DNA of 64,000 nt, from contig NC_046679.1 of the NCBI RefSeq assembly GCF_009870125.1, forward strand, positions 4,526,001 to 4,590,000. Reading direction: 5' to 3'. The translations under genes and the position numbers were made by a program. Below are positions 1-12,279 of this stretch, piece after piece. The DNA comes from Drosophila pseudoobscura. Its lineage: Eukaryota; Arthropoda; Insecta; Diptera; Drosophilidae. Positions within the stretch are counted from its first letter, which is position 1; each line of letters starts with the position of its first letter. The notes below the pieces were generated by a model. That model saw only the letters and a list, made by a program, of their open reading frames with translations, was not told where the DNA came from and did no database searches.

Positions 1-2636
1 CACTTAGAGGCCAAATGGAGCTGCTTAAAAACGTAGAATGGAGTATCTGTTACTTATTGACTTATATGTGCGATTTGTCTGCCAATCTTCTGGCTCTGAT
101 GATAAAATCAATAAGAGGATAAAATAAATTTCCAGAGTACTTTTGTGCAGCTCTCTTTTAGAATTTTTCTTCTTATCGCTGGCACAATTTACCCAAGCAA
201 ATCGTTTGCCTTTTTTATGCCCCATAATTTGGCTTTAATTAATTTCGGACAAAGCACAAACTTCTTGCACAAATTCCAGAAAATTGCTCCGTCTAGGGCC
301 CCTAGTGGCTGTGGTTGGTTGCTCAAACAATTGGCCAAGTTGACTGCGTCTTGGCCTACTGCTTTCTGAAAAGTTTCTATTGTTAATCAAATTGACTTTA
401 AGTGCAAGTTTTTTACCCCGAATTAACAGCCCCATAATAAATGTGCCCCAAAACATAATTTTTTCTCTTGCAGAGTTTATTTTCGGGAAACTAATTAAGT
501 TAAAATTGGAGAGGGGTTCAACTGGCCAACAAATGCATACTAAATGAAGGCATTAAATGTGCACTCACAAGGCCGCTTGATGAATGTTTGAGTGTGCGAT
601 TGCCCAAGTGACACGTTTATATGGAACAAGCCTTAAATTATTTAAAATATGTTGTCGTCTGAGTGGGCGAAATCTCAGACGGTGAGGGGAGTTTCTGTGC
701 CAGACCAAACAGCCGTGAGGAAAGTTAAAGAAAAAGGTAAAACAGGAGTAGTGGAAAAATAAACGAATGCAAAATGTCAGCGGCAGTTGTGGCTGGGCTT
801 GCAATTTGTATTTTATGCTCACAAATGCGCGTGAAAGTAACAAAGGAAGGGGCACACAGACACACATCTGTAAGGAAACATACGTGCAGGTAGTGCATAT
901 AGATATATATGGATATATGCCAAGTGTAGCTTACAGTGTGTACAGGCGACAAAACCTTGAGACCCTCAATTTCAGTCTCAGCCATGTGGGCGGCCTGCAG
1001 TGGCAATCGGCCGGGCGAAGGACACACGAAGAACAAGGTGCCGCCGCCGCCTGGGCTGTCAGTGACGTAAGCACAGCGGGTGTATTATTTTGTAAGAGAG
1101 CGGGTTTAAGGACATGTAAACACATGTAAACTGACACATCAGCCAGAGCGATGAGCAAACCAGACAAAAGAGAACCATGTTGCATGTAAAATACAACTTG
1201 AACTACCAAAAAAAAAAATAAAATTTTGTGGCATTTTTTGTGTCGTTTTCTGTCTCCCTTTGAGTCAACTACAGCTCGCAAAAGAAGAGTCTCACGTATG
1301 CATGAAGTAATTTGAGTCTGGTAATTGCGTTGGTCTCTAGGGCACACAGAAACAGAGACGACTCCTTCTGAAAGTCAACGCACAAAGTGTCTGCCACTAG
1401 CTATAAAGTATTTCGCATAAATAATTGATTAATGCCACAAGCCTGTTGATGGTTGACACAGTGTCAAGATATAGTTTATTTATAGGTAGCATAAAACCAA
1501 AGGGAAAACCCAGCCTTAAGAAAAAGGTGAGAGAGAAGTGGTTAAGAATTTTAAGGGCGAGGAGTAACTGAAAGGATGCACATCACGGACACTTCTGTAT
1601 CGACTCGTTTCTTGAAGCTGATTGAAAGCATACATATATGCATGTACAATATGCTGTAAGAGGCATGAAACAAGTATTGCCCTCCATTTAAAGCATCTGG
1701 ATAAAATTTAAGTGCTTTTATTTTTCATCGACTTCCTCTGAAAAAAGAACTAAATTTCAACAAAATGTTAGGACATGAAATAAAATTTCCAATCTTTTAA
1801 TCTTTTAATCATAAGCATTTAAGAATAACAAAAACAAAAAAAATAACTGGAAATACTATAAGCTTCGAGGGCATTAAAATTGCATTTAATTTGATACAAA
1901 TTCAATGCGATATGCAGTATATAATGTCAGAATGCACATATCATGCTTCATTTATCATTCACTTATCACGTGGCAGTTCCACATCCACCTAACACCATCA
2001 TATAAACATGGAAATCCACCTAGCCATAACTAGCTAGCGAGTCGGAACGTACGATATTACGGTCGTCGACGCCATTGTGTGTTCATGTTCAGACACGTCA
2101 TCGATACTAATTCAATAAACAATGCAAAATGTCTGGCATTGTTGGGGCTGGCTGGCATCCACCAGTTTCGCAACTTTGCACACTTTCCCAAACAGTTTGT
2201 GTGTCTGTTTTCTTGGCAAACAAACCAGAAAAAGATTGGAAATTACGTGAAAATGCAAACATCACAACAAATCAGCATATTCGATGAGCAGCCACAGACT
2301 CCCCTTGCAGTAGGGCAAGGCGTGGGCGGACGTAAACAACTTGAAGCTTGGATAGGATAACATTCGATTTTCGATTTGAATTTATCATTTTTGTGCTGTG
2401 TCGCTGCCATGTATTCGTTTGTATTCATTCATTCGTTTGCATAAAGCGCGTCGAGTCCCTGTTTTGCATGTGACAAATGCAAATCCCGAAAAAGTATGCT
2501 ACAGTTTATGTCAAAGCTTATTATGCCGCTCACCGACTCGAAAGAAGAGTCATCTTCACACAAACACTGACTCGTAACCGTACTAAGAAACACATACATA
2601 CATCTGCTGTGTTCTGTTTTTTGCCTACACTTGAAG

Positions 2637-2705
2637 TGGGTATTAGGGTATGGTCTAGATGTTTTGAATGCAGGAAAGGTGTGGTTCTTGATCAGGAGCA
2701 GTATT
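2637..2705 (+). repeat. Degenerate dispersed Drosophila repeat, copy 1
   Basis: This stretch runs from a GGGTAT core through AGATGTTTTGAATGCAG to TTCTTGATCAGGA. The same order of blocks recurs at about 53.13-53.22 kb. The combination of an ATACCC/GGGTAT palindrome, a TTTGCAATGCAG-like block and a TTCTTGATCAGGA-like block is, from memory, a common dispersed sequence in Drosophila genomes. I cannot name its repeat family. Confidence 0.5.
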
Positions 2706-4262
2706 GAAGTTTTTAAGCTAGATCAACTGTGTAAATACCCCGTTTTTGGCTGCCAGCATAAGTCTTAACCGGCTAGATCTACATAAACTTGAGTCTTGGT
2801 GAGAGCCTCCATAATTTTCCATTAGATATAAATTTACACTGCCCAGCCTATTCTCTGGAAGTTGGGCTACTATTACGAATACCTGCCGTGGAATCTATCG
2901 GCTAAGAAACTGAGAAGTCACAGAAGATTAGAAGGATCCAGGGTATTCAAAACTTCGAGCCACTTAGCTATCTGTTCCCTCTCGTTATTGCTTTGGTGTT
3001 TGGATTGTTAATGGAAGACAAACGTTATCGGTTTTAGGCACATACAGCAACAGCCGGAAGGCAGAAGGGGGAGAGCAACAAACTAAATACAAATAAATGT
3101 ATTTGCCCAAACGTTTTGTTATCCACAAATTCAATTTGCATATTATGTATCATTTAGAATTCAATTTTTGCTGCCCCCTTTTTGTCGCCTTTTAAAAAAT
3201 GAATTGAATTTTCCTTCTGTCATACGAGGAGCACGAGTAGCAGTAGCAGTTGCCTGGAGCCATATGCAAGCTATGGAAAACTCCTCCTAGCTGGCATAGT
3301 TAATTTTCCCCCATTAGTCGAGCAAAATAGCCAAAAAATGTTAGCCAAATATTTGCATCGGGCACTGACATTGTTGGCTCACCCAAAGTCAACAGCAAAA
3401 TGCCGGAGCTCGAAGGAGCTTCAAGAATTTCCTTGAGACAAATTGCTCAAAATTTGATGCAAAGCCAAACAGCGTGAGGCAATGGAGGAGGACTGTCAGC
3501 AGTCCGTGACCGTTCGTTGGTTCTCCCTTCAGCCCGGGACATGGCCGGGACATGCCTCATCCCAGGACAAAGAGAAATATGATGCATTGCTGGCCAGTCT
3601 TTCAGCTAGGGATTTCGTTCTCATGCTTTCATTTGCACAACTCCGCAATGCTTTGTAGCCGTAACTGCACCAACTCTTTGCGCAATACTAGCTCTAATTT
3701 CACCAGTTTATTTGCTGTAATTATTGCTCTAGGCTTTCATTCGACAGAACGTACAGTGTCTAAGGCTATTTCAGTAATTAGCACTACACCCGCAGCCCAC
3801 ACAAAAAGGAAATCGTACCTTACCCGCATGGCTGACAGGAGATAACTGCTGATCAGGCATTGTTGCTCATTTCGACACGTGATTAGAGCATTTTCCGTTG
3901 CTCAATTAAATTAACCTGATATGTGGTTACATAGCAATTGTTTCGGCCTAATTAATGAGGATAATTCTCAAACGAATTGAGAATGAAGCTGAACAGGATT
4001 TGGTGTTGTTATACAGCGTTCTAAATCAATGAATTTCGTTTCTCTGTTAGATATTTTCGCTTTAATTGCACCTATAAACGTTTTCAAAACATAATCAACC
4101 ATTATTGCGAAATCGCCAACAGATTTCTGTACCATTTTCATGCCACTTTAAAAACTTAAATGCTAGGCGAAATCTGTTTTCCTTTCGGACGCTATCCGTT
4201 TGTATACTCCTGGCACAGACTGCCTCGACATCAAAGCCATGGCGGCTTATTCTTCATTCCCA

Positions 4263-4284
4263 TTTTTTTTTTTTTTTTTTTTTT
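4263..4284 (+). repeat. Poly(T) tract, 22 bases
   Basis: An uninterrupted run of 22 T. No gene-like sequence adjoins it on either side, so a retroposed mRNA tail is not supported. Confidence 0.9.
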
Positions 4285-6382
4285 GGCGTGCGTGAAGAAC
4301 GGCAAACACACGTGTTGGCATAGAGAGGGAGTGGAATGGACAGATGGGCCTAGGGCTAAGTCTCCGGTTTGTTTGTTCACGGTGCACGCAAATATTTTCT
4401 TGATTTTTCGCTTGGGCTTCCGTCGGTTTTTTTTTCTACTTGGCAGGCCTGGTTCCCGTCTATTTTTCAACTCGTTGGGGTCGAAAGTCATCATCATTAG
4501 CCGTTTGCCTTCTACGCATATACATATATGCTTCTTATGCTTGCAATTAGCCAGCCTGCTTAACCAACTTTCTTGGCCCATAAGAACTCCTCAGAAAAAA
4601 ATGTTTTCTCAACTACAGAAACACGGACCACAAACACTTAAATTTGTACTGCAAGCGACGTCGCACATTTCCGTAATTTTTTAATTAAAACATAATCTAT
4701 TTATTGGGCGCCTGGAAGACAAGTTGTAGGAACAATTTAATTTAATTAAGCGCATCTGAGAGTACGAGTTCTTGGCACGGTCGCGACCGGTCGTATGCGG
4801 GTTCGGCCAACCTTGAAATGGCTTTGTGTTCCCGGTTTTTGGCCAAGTTTAATTGCAAAATGCAATCAAATTAGCCGGCTGCCGTGTTTTATGATGTTAT
4901 TACAAATGTTTTCGCCCATTTTCACTAAACCAGATGAAAGAGCACTAACATCATTCACCCTTAATGTTGCCGCGGATTAAGAGGTCTGGGAGGATACCCA
5001 GTCTCACCTTATTTTATAAACTTTTACAATTTGCATTTGCCAAAACGTTTCAAGCTCGCTTTAAGCTGCCAACACTATTCCGCACGCTAGGCTTATGTGT
5101 ATTATCCACCCTCCAGCGACAGTGCAGATATCATGTGTTCTGTGTTAGCCCATATCCTCTGGGCTAATATAAAACTAAAATAATAAATGACAAGAACGTG
5201 ACTCGACATTTTCGGTGTCTGTCAGATTTTTTTTGCGGTTTGAGTAAAAAATCTTTTCTTTGATAGCTAAGTGGTGGCTGAGTTTTAAAGTTGGGGATTT
5301 GTTGACTGAGTGACTGTTCCTCGCAGTACAGTTGTAGAGGTATTGTGCAATGCAAAGCTAGTTTTAAAGCCACTGTTATGTTTAGTTGAGACACAGACAC
5401 TTTTGAGGCGTTTTAGATGCCCTGCTTCATGATGTATGTAAAAGACGTGTAAAATTACGTTGTTACACGCAATAAATGTAGATATATGAAGAACATACAA
5501 ATGTATATTTTTTTAGTTATTTCATTATTTTATCATAAATGTCTGTCCGTTATGGGGAATATCACTATATATATAGTAGGAAGTGGTATAGATATAACTT
5601 TTTATCAGTAATGAAATATAAAGATTACATTTTTTAATGCACATTTATTTATTATATTTACATTGTATTCATATTTCACATATCTATTTATTATTATAAT
5701 TAGTAAACTTATCGCAAAGTCTTTTGAAAGATTAATTCAATTGTAAGTTCTTTAAAAAGAATAAAATAATGTTTGCGAGATCTAAAGGTTCTCAAAATAA
5801 ATCATTGATATTAAAAAATAAAAAAAAATTAAAAGGTTTCCAAAAATTTATCTAATTATGAGATAAATTTCAAGGGGCTTGAATGATCGACAGAGCCGAA
5901 CAAAGGCTTGACTTTTCTTAAATGTTATTTGGTATTTATAAAACTAACTAAATGGACGACAATTGCTAACAATGAAATGTGATTTTCTATATCGCTTCTT
6001 ACCTTCAACCGTGTTAGTTCTCCCCCCTTGGCTTTTCCTCATACTGCGAGCCCCAGCTGACATTTTGAAAACTTTGGTCAACTTACAATTTGCTGCAAGT
6101 TGGCAAAATTTCACGAAAAAAAAACCCTAAAGTTTTTCTATTCTGTTTTCTCTATCGGCTATACGGAAGTAGTTTTTTCCTGTTCCTCTGGACCTTGGCA
6201 TCGATTGATTTCTGGGCAAATGATTTGCAGCACAAAAACTACGAGCCGTACGCTGTACGAATGCCCCAACGCAGCGGACTGAATGGACATGAGTGTTTGT
6301 TGGGTGGGGGAGGCAGTGTGTCCATAGTCGTGTCTGTAACCTTATCCATGTCTCTAAGCACCCATCATCCGGACCAAGAGCT

Positions 6383-6607
6383 TTAGGAGGTTTCGCTGGC
6401 GCCGTACAGCAGATTGTCCAGTTTTAATTTGTTGATGTGGTCGCCGCGGGCCCCATGTCCTGGCCGTCCCCAAAACGTTTCGAAGGTGTCGAAATGCTGA
6501 TTGCACAGGTCCCGGTCCAGTTGCTTCGAGACGGAAACGGAGCGGCGGTTCTGCGATATTTGGACATTCAAGTCGTGGAGATAGCGCATATCGGCGGCCG
6601 TTTGAAT
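6383..6607 (-). CDS. Orphan exon or small gene with a WGRPGHGA motif
   Basis: On the minus strand an open frame ends with TAA at 6383-6385. It encodes about 75 residues if it begins at the AG at 6608-6609 (TGCAG), or 68 residues if it begins at the ATG at 6587-6589. The peptide is hydrophilic with even composition and contains FETFWGRPGHGARGD followed by a basic HINKLKLDNLLYG segment. The W-G-R-P-G core matches motifs in exons 2 and 3 of the gene just upstream on the same strand, so this is probably an alternative last exon of that gene or a small related neighbour. The leading splice phase needs two bases from the previous exon, and I see no strong in-phase donor in the upstream exon 4. I do not recognise the family and assign no function. 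Confidence 0.5.
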   Translation of the reverse strand: MQTAADMRYLHDLNVQISQNRRSVSVSKQLDRDLCNQHFDTFETFWGRPGHGARGDHINKLKLDNLLYGASETS

Positions 6608-7134
6608 CCTGCATCGAATCGCATGTGGAAGATGATGTTCATGGGTTGGTGGGCAGCAATTTTGGTTGGTTGGTTGTTTGGTGTTGGTTATTAAGTGATT
6701 TCATTTCGTTTTTACGTTTGGTTTGGTTTGGTTTTCAGGGTTTTTTGGAATTGTAAACGATTTTCGGTTCGGTTCGATTCGTTTCGTTTTGCACGGGGAT
6801 ACATAGAAGATTGGTATTATGATTTGGTTTTTGTTGATTTAGTTTTGTTTTTGGTATTTGGTTTTTGGTGAGATTGGGTTTGCTCTTTTGGTTGCTATAC
6901 TTTCACTTGGATTACAATGGATATTTTCTTTTTGCTGAATAAGCCGAGAAGAAGTGGGGGTAGAGAAACCATTAACAATGCAAAATGATAGACTTAAAAG
7001 ACGGGGGGTCGGGTAAGTGGCAAGCGGATTGTTTTGCTATCTTTTCTTTTCAATATGGCGCAGAGCAAGCAAATGAGAAACGGAAATGGAAGTGTGGGGG
7101 GTATGCTAAGGGAAAATGGAGGCTGGACGAATGC
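6608..7134. other. Non-coding gap with GT-rich low-complexity DNA
   Basis: Between the orphan exon and the stop codon of the WGxPG gene. The portion 6650-6880 is dominated by GGTTT/GGTTTT-like words (A/C-rich on the minus strand). It is the 3' UTR of the upstream gene or an intron joining the two. No other gene is seen. Confidence 0.5.
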
Positions 7135-9919
7135 CTAACGAATGTGCAATGTGAGCCGCTTGAGGCAGCAGCCCGTGGCCGTGGCTGTGGGGCAATCGCA
7201 GCTGCAACATTGCAGCTTGCAGCTCAGATTCTTGGGCAGCCGCTTCATGTGGCCGATGTTCTTGATGATGCTGTTGATGCACTTGATCTGGGTCGGTTGA
7301 CTGTTCTTGGGCTTGTGCTTGGATGCGTACCTATCATGCGAGGGCGTCCTCTTGGTCACATCCGTGCTGGACAGGCTTATCGGCCGGTGCATGCCCCGTC
7401 TGCGCGCCAGAAGCGGCACCAGCTCCACGCCCCCGCCCTCGCCGTTGCAATCGTTGCCCCCATTGGTGGCGCTGACATTGGGTGTGGCTGTGCTGGTGTC
7501 CCCGCGGGCCATGCGTGGACACAGCCTGATGGGCTTGCAGTCCTCCGGTTTCAGGTGGTGCACCATCTTGGGTGGGGCAGGTGGCAGCGCCCTCGTACAC
7601 GGCGGCGGCGGCGGCTTCAGCGGGCTGTTCATGGCGGGGCAGGTGCAGGTGCAGTGCTCGCAGCATCGCTGCGGCTTCGGCGGTTTGTTGGGTCTCGATT
7701 TGCGGAATGTGTTTTTCTCCGCCGGAGTCACAGGATTGTCCTGATCAAGTTCCTTGAGCATTTCCTTGTTTGTCCAGCCCTGTAAGAAAGAGGATTATTA
7801 CCCAAAAGGTGAGATCGGGATGGTGGATTCCTTACCAACGATTTCATGAATGTATTTCCCACTTCCTTGGGACTGCGCCAGGGCTTGCCCCCAGGCCCTG
7901 GCTTGCCCCACGGCTCCTTGCAGGGCTAAAACAAGAGGAAAGAATAGGGAATTAGTAAGGCCACGCCCCTGGATGCGTAATAAATGCCGCTCACCGGCTT
8001 TTCCAGCTTCGCCTGCAGGCGCTTCTTCTGCGAGGCAAGCTTCTCCTGGAGCGGACACCGCTGGTCGCTCTCGCTGACGACGATCTTCTCGAGCAGCGGC
8101 TTACCCTTGCAGGGCGGCGAGGGCTTGTACCGCAGCTCGATATCCACGTGTCCTTTATTGCGAAACGACATTGAAGGATGCTCTTTCAGCTGGATGTGCA
8201 GACTCTCACCATTGGCGTTCTTGGCCAGGCCAACGCCCACTCCTGCGCCGTGCTTGTGGGGGATTTCCCTCTCACAGATTGTCACGGTGCTGCTCCGGGG
8301 TCCGCTCTCCTGTAGGTGGTGTATGGAATGGGCATGGCCCAAACGCCCCCCTGGCGGAGGCGGCGGCGGATGGTGATGATGATGATGGTGATAGGCAGCC
8401 AGCGGATTGTTCTGGCACTTTTTCTGCACCGAAAAGTAGTCGTTGTAGCGACACGGCTGCAGGGAGTTCATCCGGTGGGCAGTGGTCTGGGGGATGCACC
8501 TTTCGATTAGCGTAGTGCTTTGGGAATCAGCTGAAGAGGGACTACTTGCCACGGTTGGTGTGGAATGAAGACCAACGGCTGTGATATCCTTGCGGCGTAC
8601 TTCTATATTAGGAGCTCCCCCTCCCGGTCGACCCCAAGGGCAATGCTGTAGGAAGAGGTCGTAGTACTGGAAGGAGGCAGGTGGGGATCAGATATATTAA
8701 TTGCAGTCTGGAATTTCCCCTTAATCCACATTAAATATTACTAATGAAGCCAATTCTCTGGTATATGCTAATGTATTCCAGCCTGCATTTGCACCGTAAA
8801 TCAGTACTTAATGTGTTACCAATTAAATAAATTCCCTAGTACGTAATGTATTCCTGTGTTCAGTCAGTCAGACACTGATTACAAAACCGAGTTATGCTCT
8901 ATCGATTTGTTGGCAGCCTATTTACGGGCTCCAGACTCGACGCGACGTAACCTGCCTCCTCGCCCATCTCAGTGTGTCACTCTTCCCCGAGTGTTCCGCT
9001 GTTTGTTTACGGAAATTGGCCACCATTTCCCCGTGCCCTGGCGCCAGGCCAGGCCCGACAACTACTTTGTTTGTAGGTTGTTGTTATAGTTGCAACGCCT
9101 CGCGATTTGCATTTTCACTGATTTTTTTCACCCACATTTCGGTTCGTGGGCTTGCACAGCTGCACACTCTGAAATTGCTGAAGAATCAGACAGGAATTCA
9201 GTCACGCAAGGCAAGGTACGAGTACGAAGCCAAGCTGCTTCTGGTTAGGCATTCGTCTGGCGAAATGATTTGATTACTAAAGTCAAAATTGTCAAAGGGT
9301 TTGTTGAACCAAATCCACGAAAAACTGATGTATTACATGTTGCTTGGGGCAGGTCTTTGAACTCCGTTCAAGTCGCTAGAATCGCGTGGGTGTAAGCTCG
9401 AGAAGTTTTGTGTGGTTGTCGTAGGTTCTTTCTGGAAGTTCTTGGGCAAACTTGTATTCAAGTTTTCTTGAATTCCTGAATTTTCTGGAAAAACCTTAGC
9501 GTTATCTTTCTTTGAGTTCTTAGCATTGGAATACCATCCACTAAAGACCACAAAGTAATATGTTTGTAGTTCTTAGGATGTCAGCATATAAAGCATTCCG
9601 AACTCTAACTAAAGATAAACTTTAAGCTTTGATCACTCTCTCTCTATTCCCTGAAATCTCTAACATCTTTCAACCGACTGAACATTACACATACGCACTG
9701 TGTGACACCGTTTTCTGTTTTTCTACTGCTAATCACCTCCTGTTTGTCCTTTTCCTTGCGGGCACACTCCTCCGCCTTTCTCCGCCGCCACATGCGTAGG
9801 CTCTCCTCCGCATTTTTACGCTCCACGAGACGCTTCTTCTCGTCACACCACATCAGGGGATGTTGGATGTGGTCGTGGCAGAAGTTGCCCCCCATGCCCA
9901 TCTCATCGCTGGTCGTCAT
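7135..9919 (-). CDS. Uncharacterised protein with repeated WG[RK]PG motifs
   Basis: A four-exon minus-strand gene, placed by reading frame and GT/AG sites: 9919-9737, 8666-7995, 7925-7836 and 7779-7135 (stop TAG 7135-7137). Every junction is phase 0, giving 529 residues. The N-terminus (1-61) is charged and Arg/Lys/Glu-rich, with histidines and two cysteines. Exon 2 opens with a CPWGRPGGGAP motif (residues 70-80) and later carries a His run followed by a Pro run. Exon 3 is only 30 codons and is built around EPWGKPGPGGKPWR (289-302). Exon 4 is basic and Pro-rich with a CCEHCTCTC cluster, and its C-terminus has a second Cys-rich stretch. No signal peptide or membrane segment is apparent. I do not recognise the family and give no function; the soluble, motif-repeat character suggests a structural or scaffold role, which is inference only. 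The start was chosen as the ATG at 9917-9919, which leaves about 0.2 kb of 5' UTR below a TATA box. Confidence 0.8.
8667..9736 (-). other. Intron 1 of the WGxPG gene
   Basis: 1,070 bp between donor GAG|GTGATT and acceptor TTCCAG on the minus strand. Its open frames look random and no embedded gene is seen. Confidence 0.65.
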
Positions 9920-10148
9920 TGTGTCTGTGATGCCTCCAGTCCTTGGTTTCCTTTGAGATCGTTCCACTGGGAGCTGGAAGAACGGAAGTAGCGCTGCGTT
10001 CAGCAAATGCCGCGTTACTGAAACAGTCTCGTGCTCGACTCAAACCGTTTAACCGCCGAATTGGCTGCACTGATCCGTGCCAGGCACTGCTGGGACACGG
10101 CGGAGTACGGCTGGGCCTCCAATCCGGTTGTCTAGGCAGCGTGCCTGA

Positions 10149-10158
10149 CTATTTATAG
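10149..10158 (-). promoter_or_regulatory. TATA box of the WGxPG gene
   Basis: The minus strand reads CTATAAATAG, an exact match to the fly TATA consensus STATAWAWR. It lies 230 bp upstream of the chosen ATG. A start site 25-32 bp downstream would give a 5' UTR of about 200 bases. No strong Initiator is visible at that distance. Confidence 0.55.
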
Positions 10159-10159
10159 C

Positions 10160-12042
10160 CTAGGTTAAGGCGTACTTGGGCCGCACGTGAGCGTCGGGCA
10201 ACTGTCCTTGAAGTTGTTCTTGTTCTTGCTGTTTGTCAAGTCGTCTAAGGGTGGGACAGGGCAGGGTCGGGATTGCCATCCCCTTTTTGCGTAACCACTG
10301 CTAATTTCGTTGGCCATTTAAATATTTTGCCTGTTAGGCACGCTTCAACCTGGCTTTCTGTTTGCTTGCTCCGGTTCTTTGGGCCTGTTTGCCTGTCTGG
10401 TAGTGTAACGAGACTTGGACGTAAAATATATTTACTTTATATTGCGCAAAAATTGTGCCACGGCTGCCTTAGCTTAACCCAATTCCCTTATGCTTTGTTC
10501 TATAAAAGCCAAAAGTTCGTAGAGTCCTCAATACTAGAAGGGGTCTACTTATCCAGGTTAAAGCTGCTGCAGCATTGCGTGCAATTTAATCCGAAACTTG
10601 TTGATACTTTAAACTGAAATGCAACTCCATATCGCATTGCTCATCCGCCCCAATGTGTCGGCTACAATTTCCCCCTTGTGGCAGCACAAACACATTTATT
10701 TGTTTGACCCAATTCCGATATCAGGCAGCACTCGTATTCCCTGCCCGTCGCAACATAAAGCACTTTGGGCCATGTCCAAAACTATTCCACTGGGTCGCCA
10801 TGGCTGTTGGTTTTGTTGCCCCAGTCGGCTCTTGGGTCAATATGTTGAATAGTTACAGTGTGGCAGGCTGCCTTTGGGGCATGTGTGCTTAATGATTCTT
10901 TGATAGCATAGTATCTTTGTGTGAGAAACAATCAGGAATTTAAGCTTTAATCCAAAATGAACCAATTTAAAGAAGTTTGTACCCTTATAAATTTGTTTCC
11001 CACAAATATTTTACAAAATCGAATTTTTATTCATCTCATTAGGTATACAAATATCGTAGTTAAAGTTATCAATATCAACAACATTTCCACCGTTTCAGCA
11101 TTCGCACTCTATAACCTGTGGGGGGCCAAATCGTGTCCTCAGCACCCATTTTAAATTGATTTCTACCCAAGATTTGGTTTTAGTTTGTTCTCTCCTTTTA
11201 CCTCAGTATTGCAGGCTGTAAAGGAGCCCTAAACCATTTAATGATTTCTATCGAAACAAAAAAACAAAAGTTGCTGACTGACTTAATTGAGGTTTTGCTG
11301 CATAAATTAAAATAAAAACTTAAATTATATTATATAGAAGTGTTTTTTTCCTTTTTTCATGCGATTCTGTAGATATTTCTTGTCGTCCCATTTTGTTTGA
11401 ATCTCTTATTAATTATTATTGCAGAAAATAAGATTTTATTAAAATTAAGACTGGGCAGCGTTGTTGTGTCATATAATCCTCTTAGGGGAGGGGAAGGGCT
11501 TTTCTTTACATGTACAACAAATTGTATATGTGCATTTCATGCGCGAATGGTTCAAAAATTCAACTTAATTCCGTTAAATTAAAAAAAGACTTTAAATAAG
11601 ATATTTTTGTGCTGTCCGAAGGGGGGATCTGAAGAGTGCAGGCAATGATCATTGAACCATTTAGGCACGAAATGCCTTAAACAAATATTAAGCATAAATA
11701 GACCATTAGTTGTTTGCGTATTATTTAGGGCTGTCTTTGTTTTATAAATATCCTTCTGCACTCTGTCTTCTTTGTTGCATTGACTATATATGATTTTTTT
11801 TTCTCCCTTAGAAATAGCGTAGCCGGAAGGAAAGTACCCTCAAAAGTTGTAGCTAAATCATATTCGCGATTCCATTTGGGTTTGATTCATTTCCATTTTA
11901 GAAGAAAGATTTGTACAATTTGCTTGTTGGCTTTACACACACATAGTATTTCGTATAAATATATTCTCTCAAAAACATTGCATATAAAATTTCTTTAAAA
12001 ATTCCATGAACATCTCGTTTTTATGTACAGCAAACGTTGCCG
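10160..12042. other. Intergenic region between the WGxPG gene and qless
   Basis: No coding region is supported. The right part (11.2-12.05 kb) is AT-rich with T runs and the TTTTG-repeat tract near 12,050-12,090 just beyond. No RNA gene was recognised. Confidence 0.6.
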
Positions 12043-12048
12043 TTTATT
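12043..12048 (-). terminator. Candidate polyadenylation signal of qless
   Basis: The minus strand reads AATAAA, 232 bp past the qless stop codon, which would give a 3' UTR of roughly 250 bases. Confidence 0.45.
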
Positions 12049-12279
12049 TTGTTTTTGTTTTCGTTTTGTTTTTGTTTTGTTTGTTTGTTTTTATGCAATT
12101 ATTTACAGTGTCAACAACAGATGCCTAAAAACTAAATAATAAATCTTCTTTACAATTTGACGTTATTCGTTTATGTGCCGGCAAAAACCTAATCCGAACA
12201 CCGAGTGTGGCCCGCTCTTAGCCTACATATTGTAATTCCATTATAGTATATTTAAATTGTAGTTCTGATTCATTACGCT

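Larger units (their letters stand above)
1..6382. other. Non-coding region, left edge
   Basis: I find no reading frame here with coding character, matching splice sites or recognisable protein similarity. The open frames are short, rich in low-complexity codons and overlap on both strands. The region holds a 22-base T run (4263-4284), a degenerate dispersed repeat near 2.64-2.71 kb and a very AT-rich block at about 5.5-5.9 kb. It could be intergenic DNA or part of an intron of a gene that lies mostly outside the window. Confidence 0.6.

Noticed and set aside
7307-7785. Plus-strand open frames opposite exon 4 of the WGxPG gene
   Set aside because: They are antisense shadows of a GC-rich coding exon.
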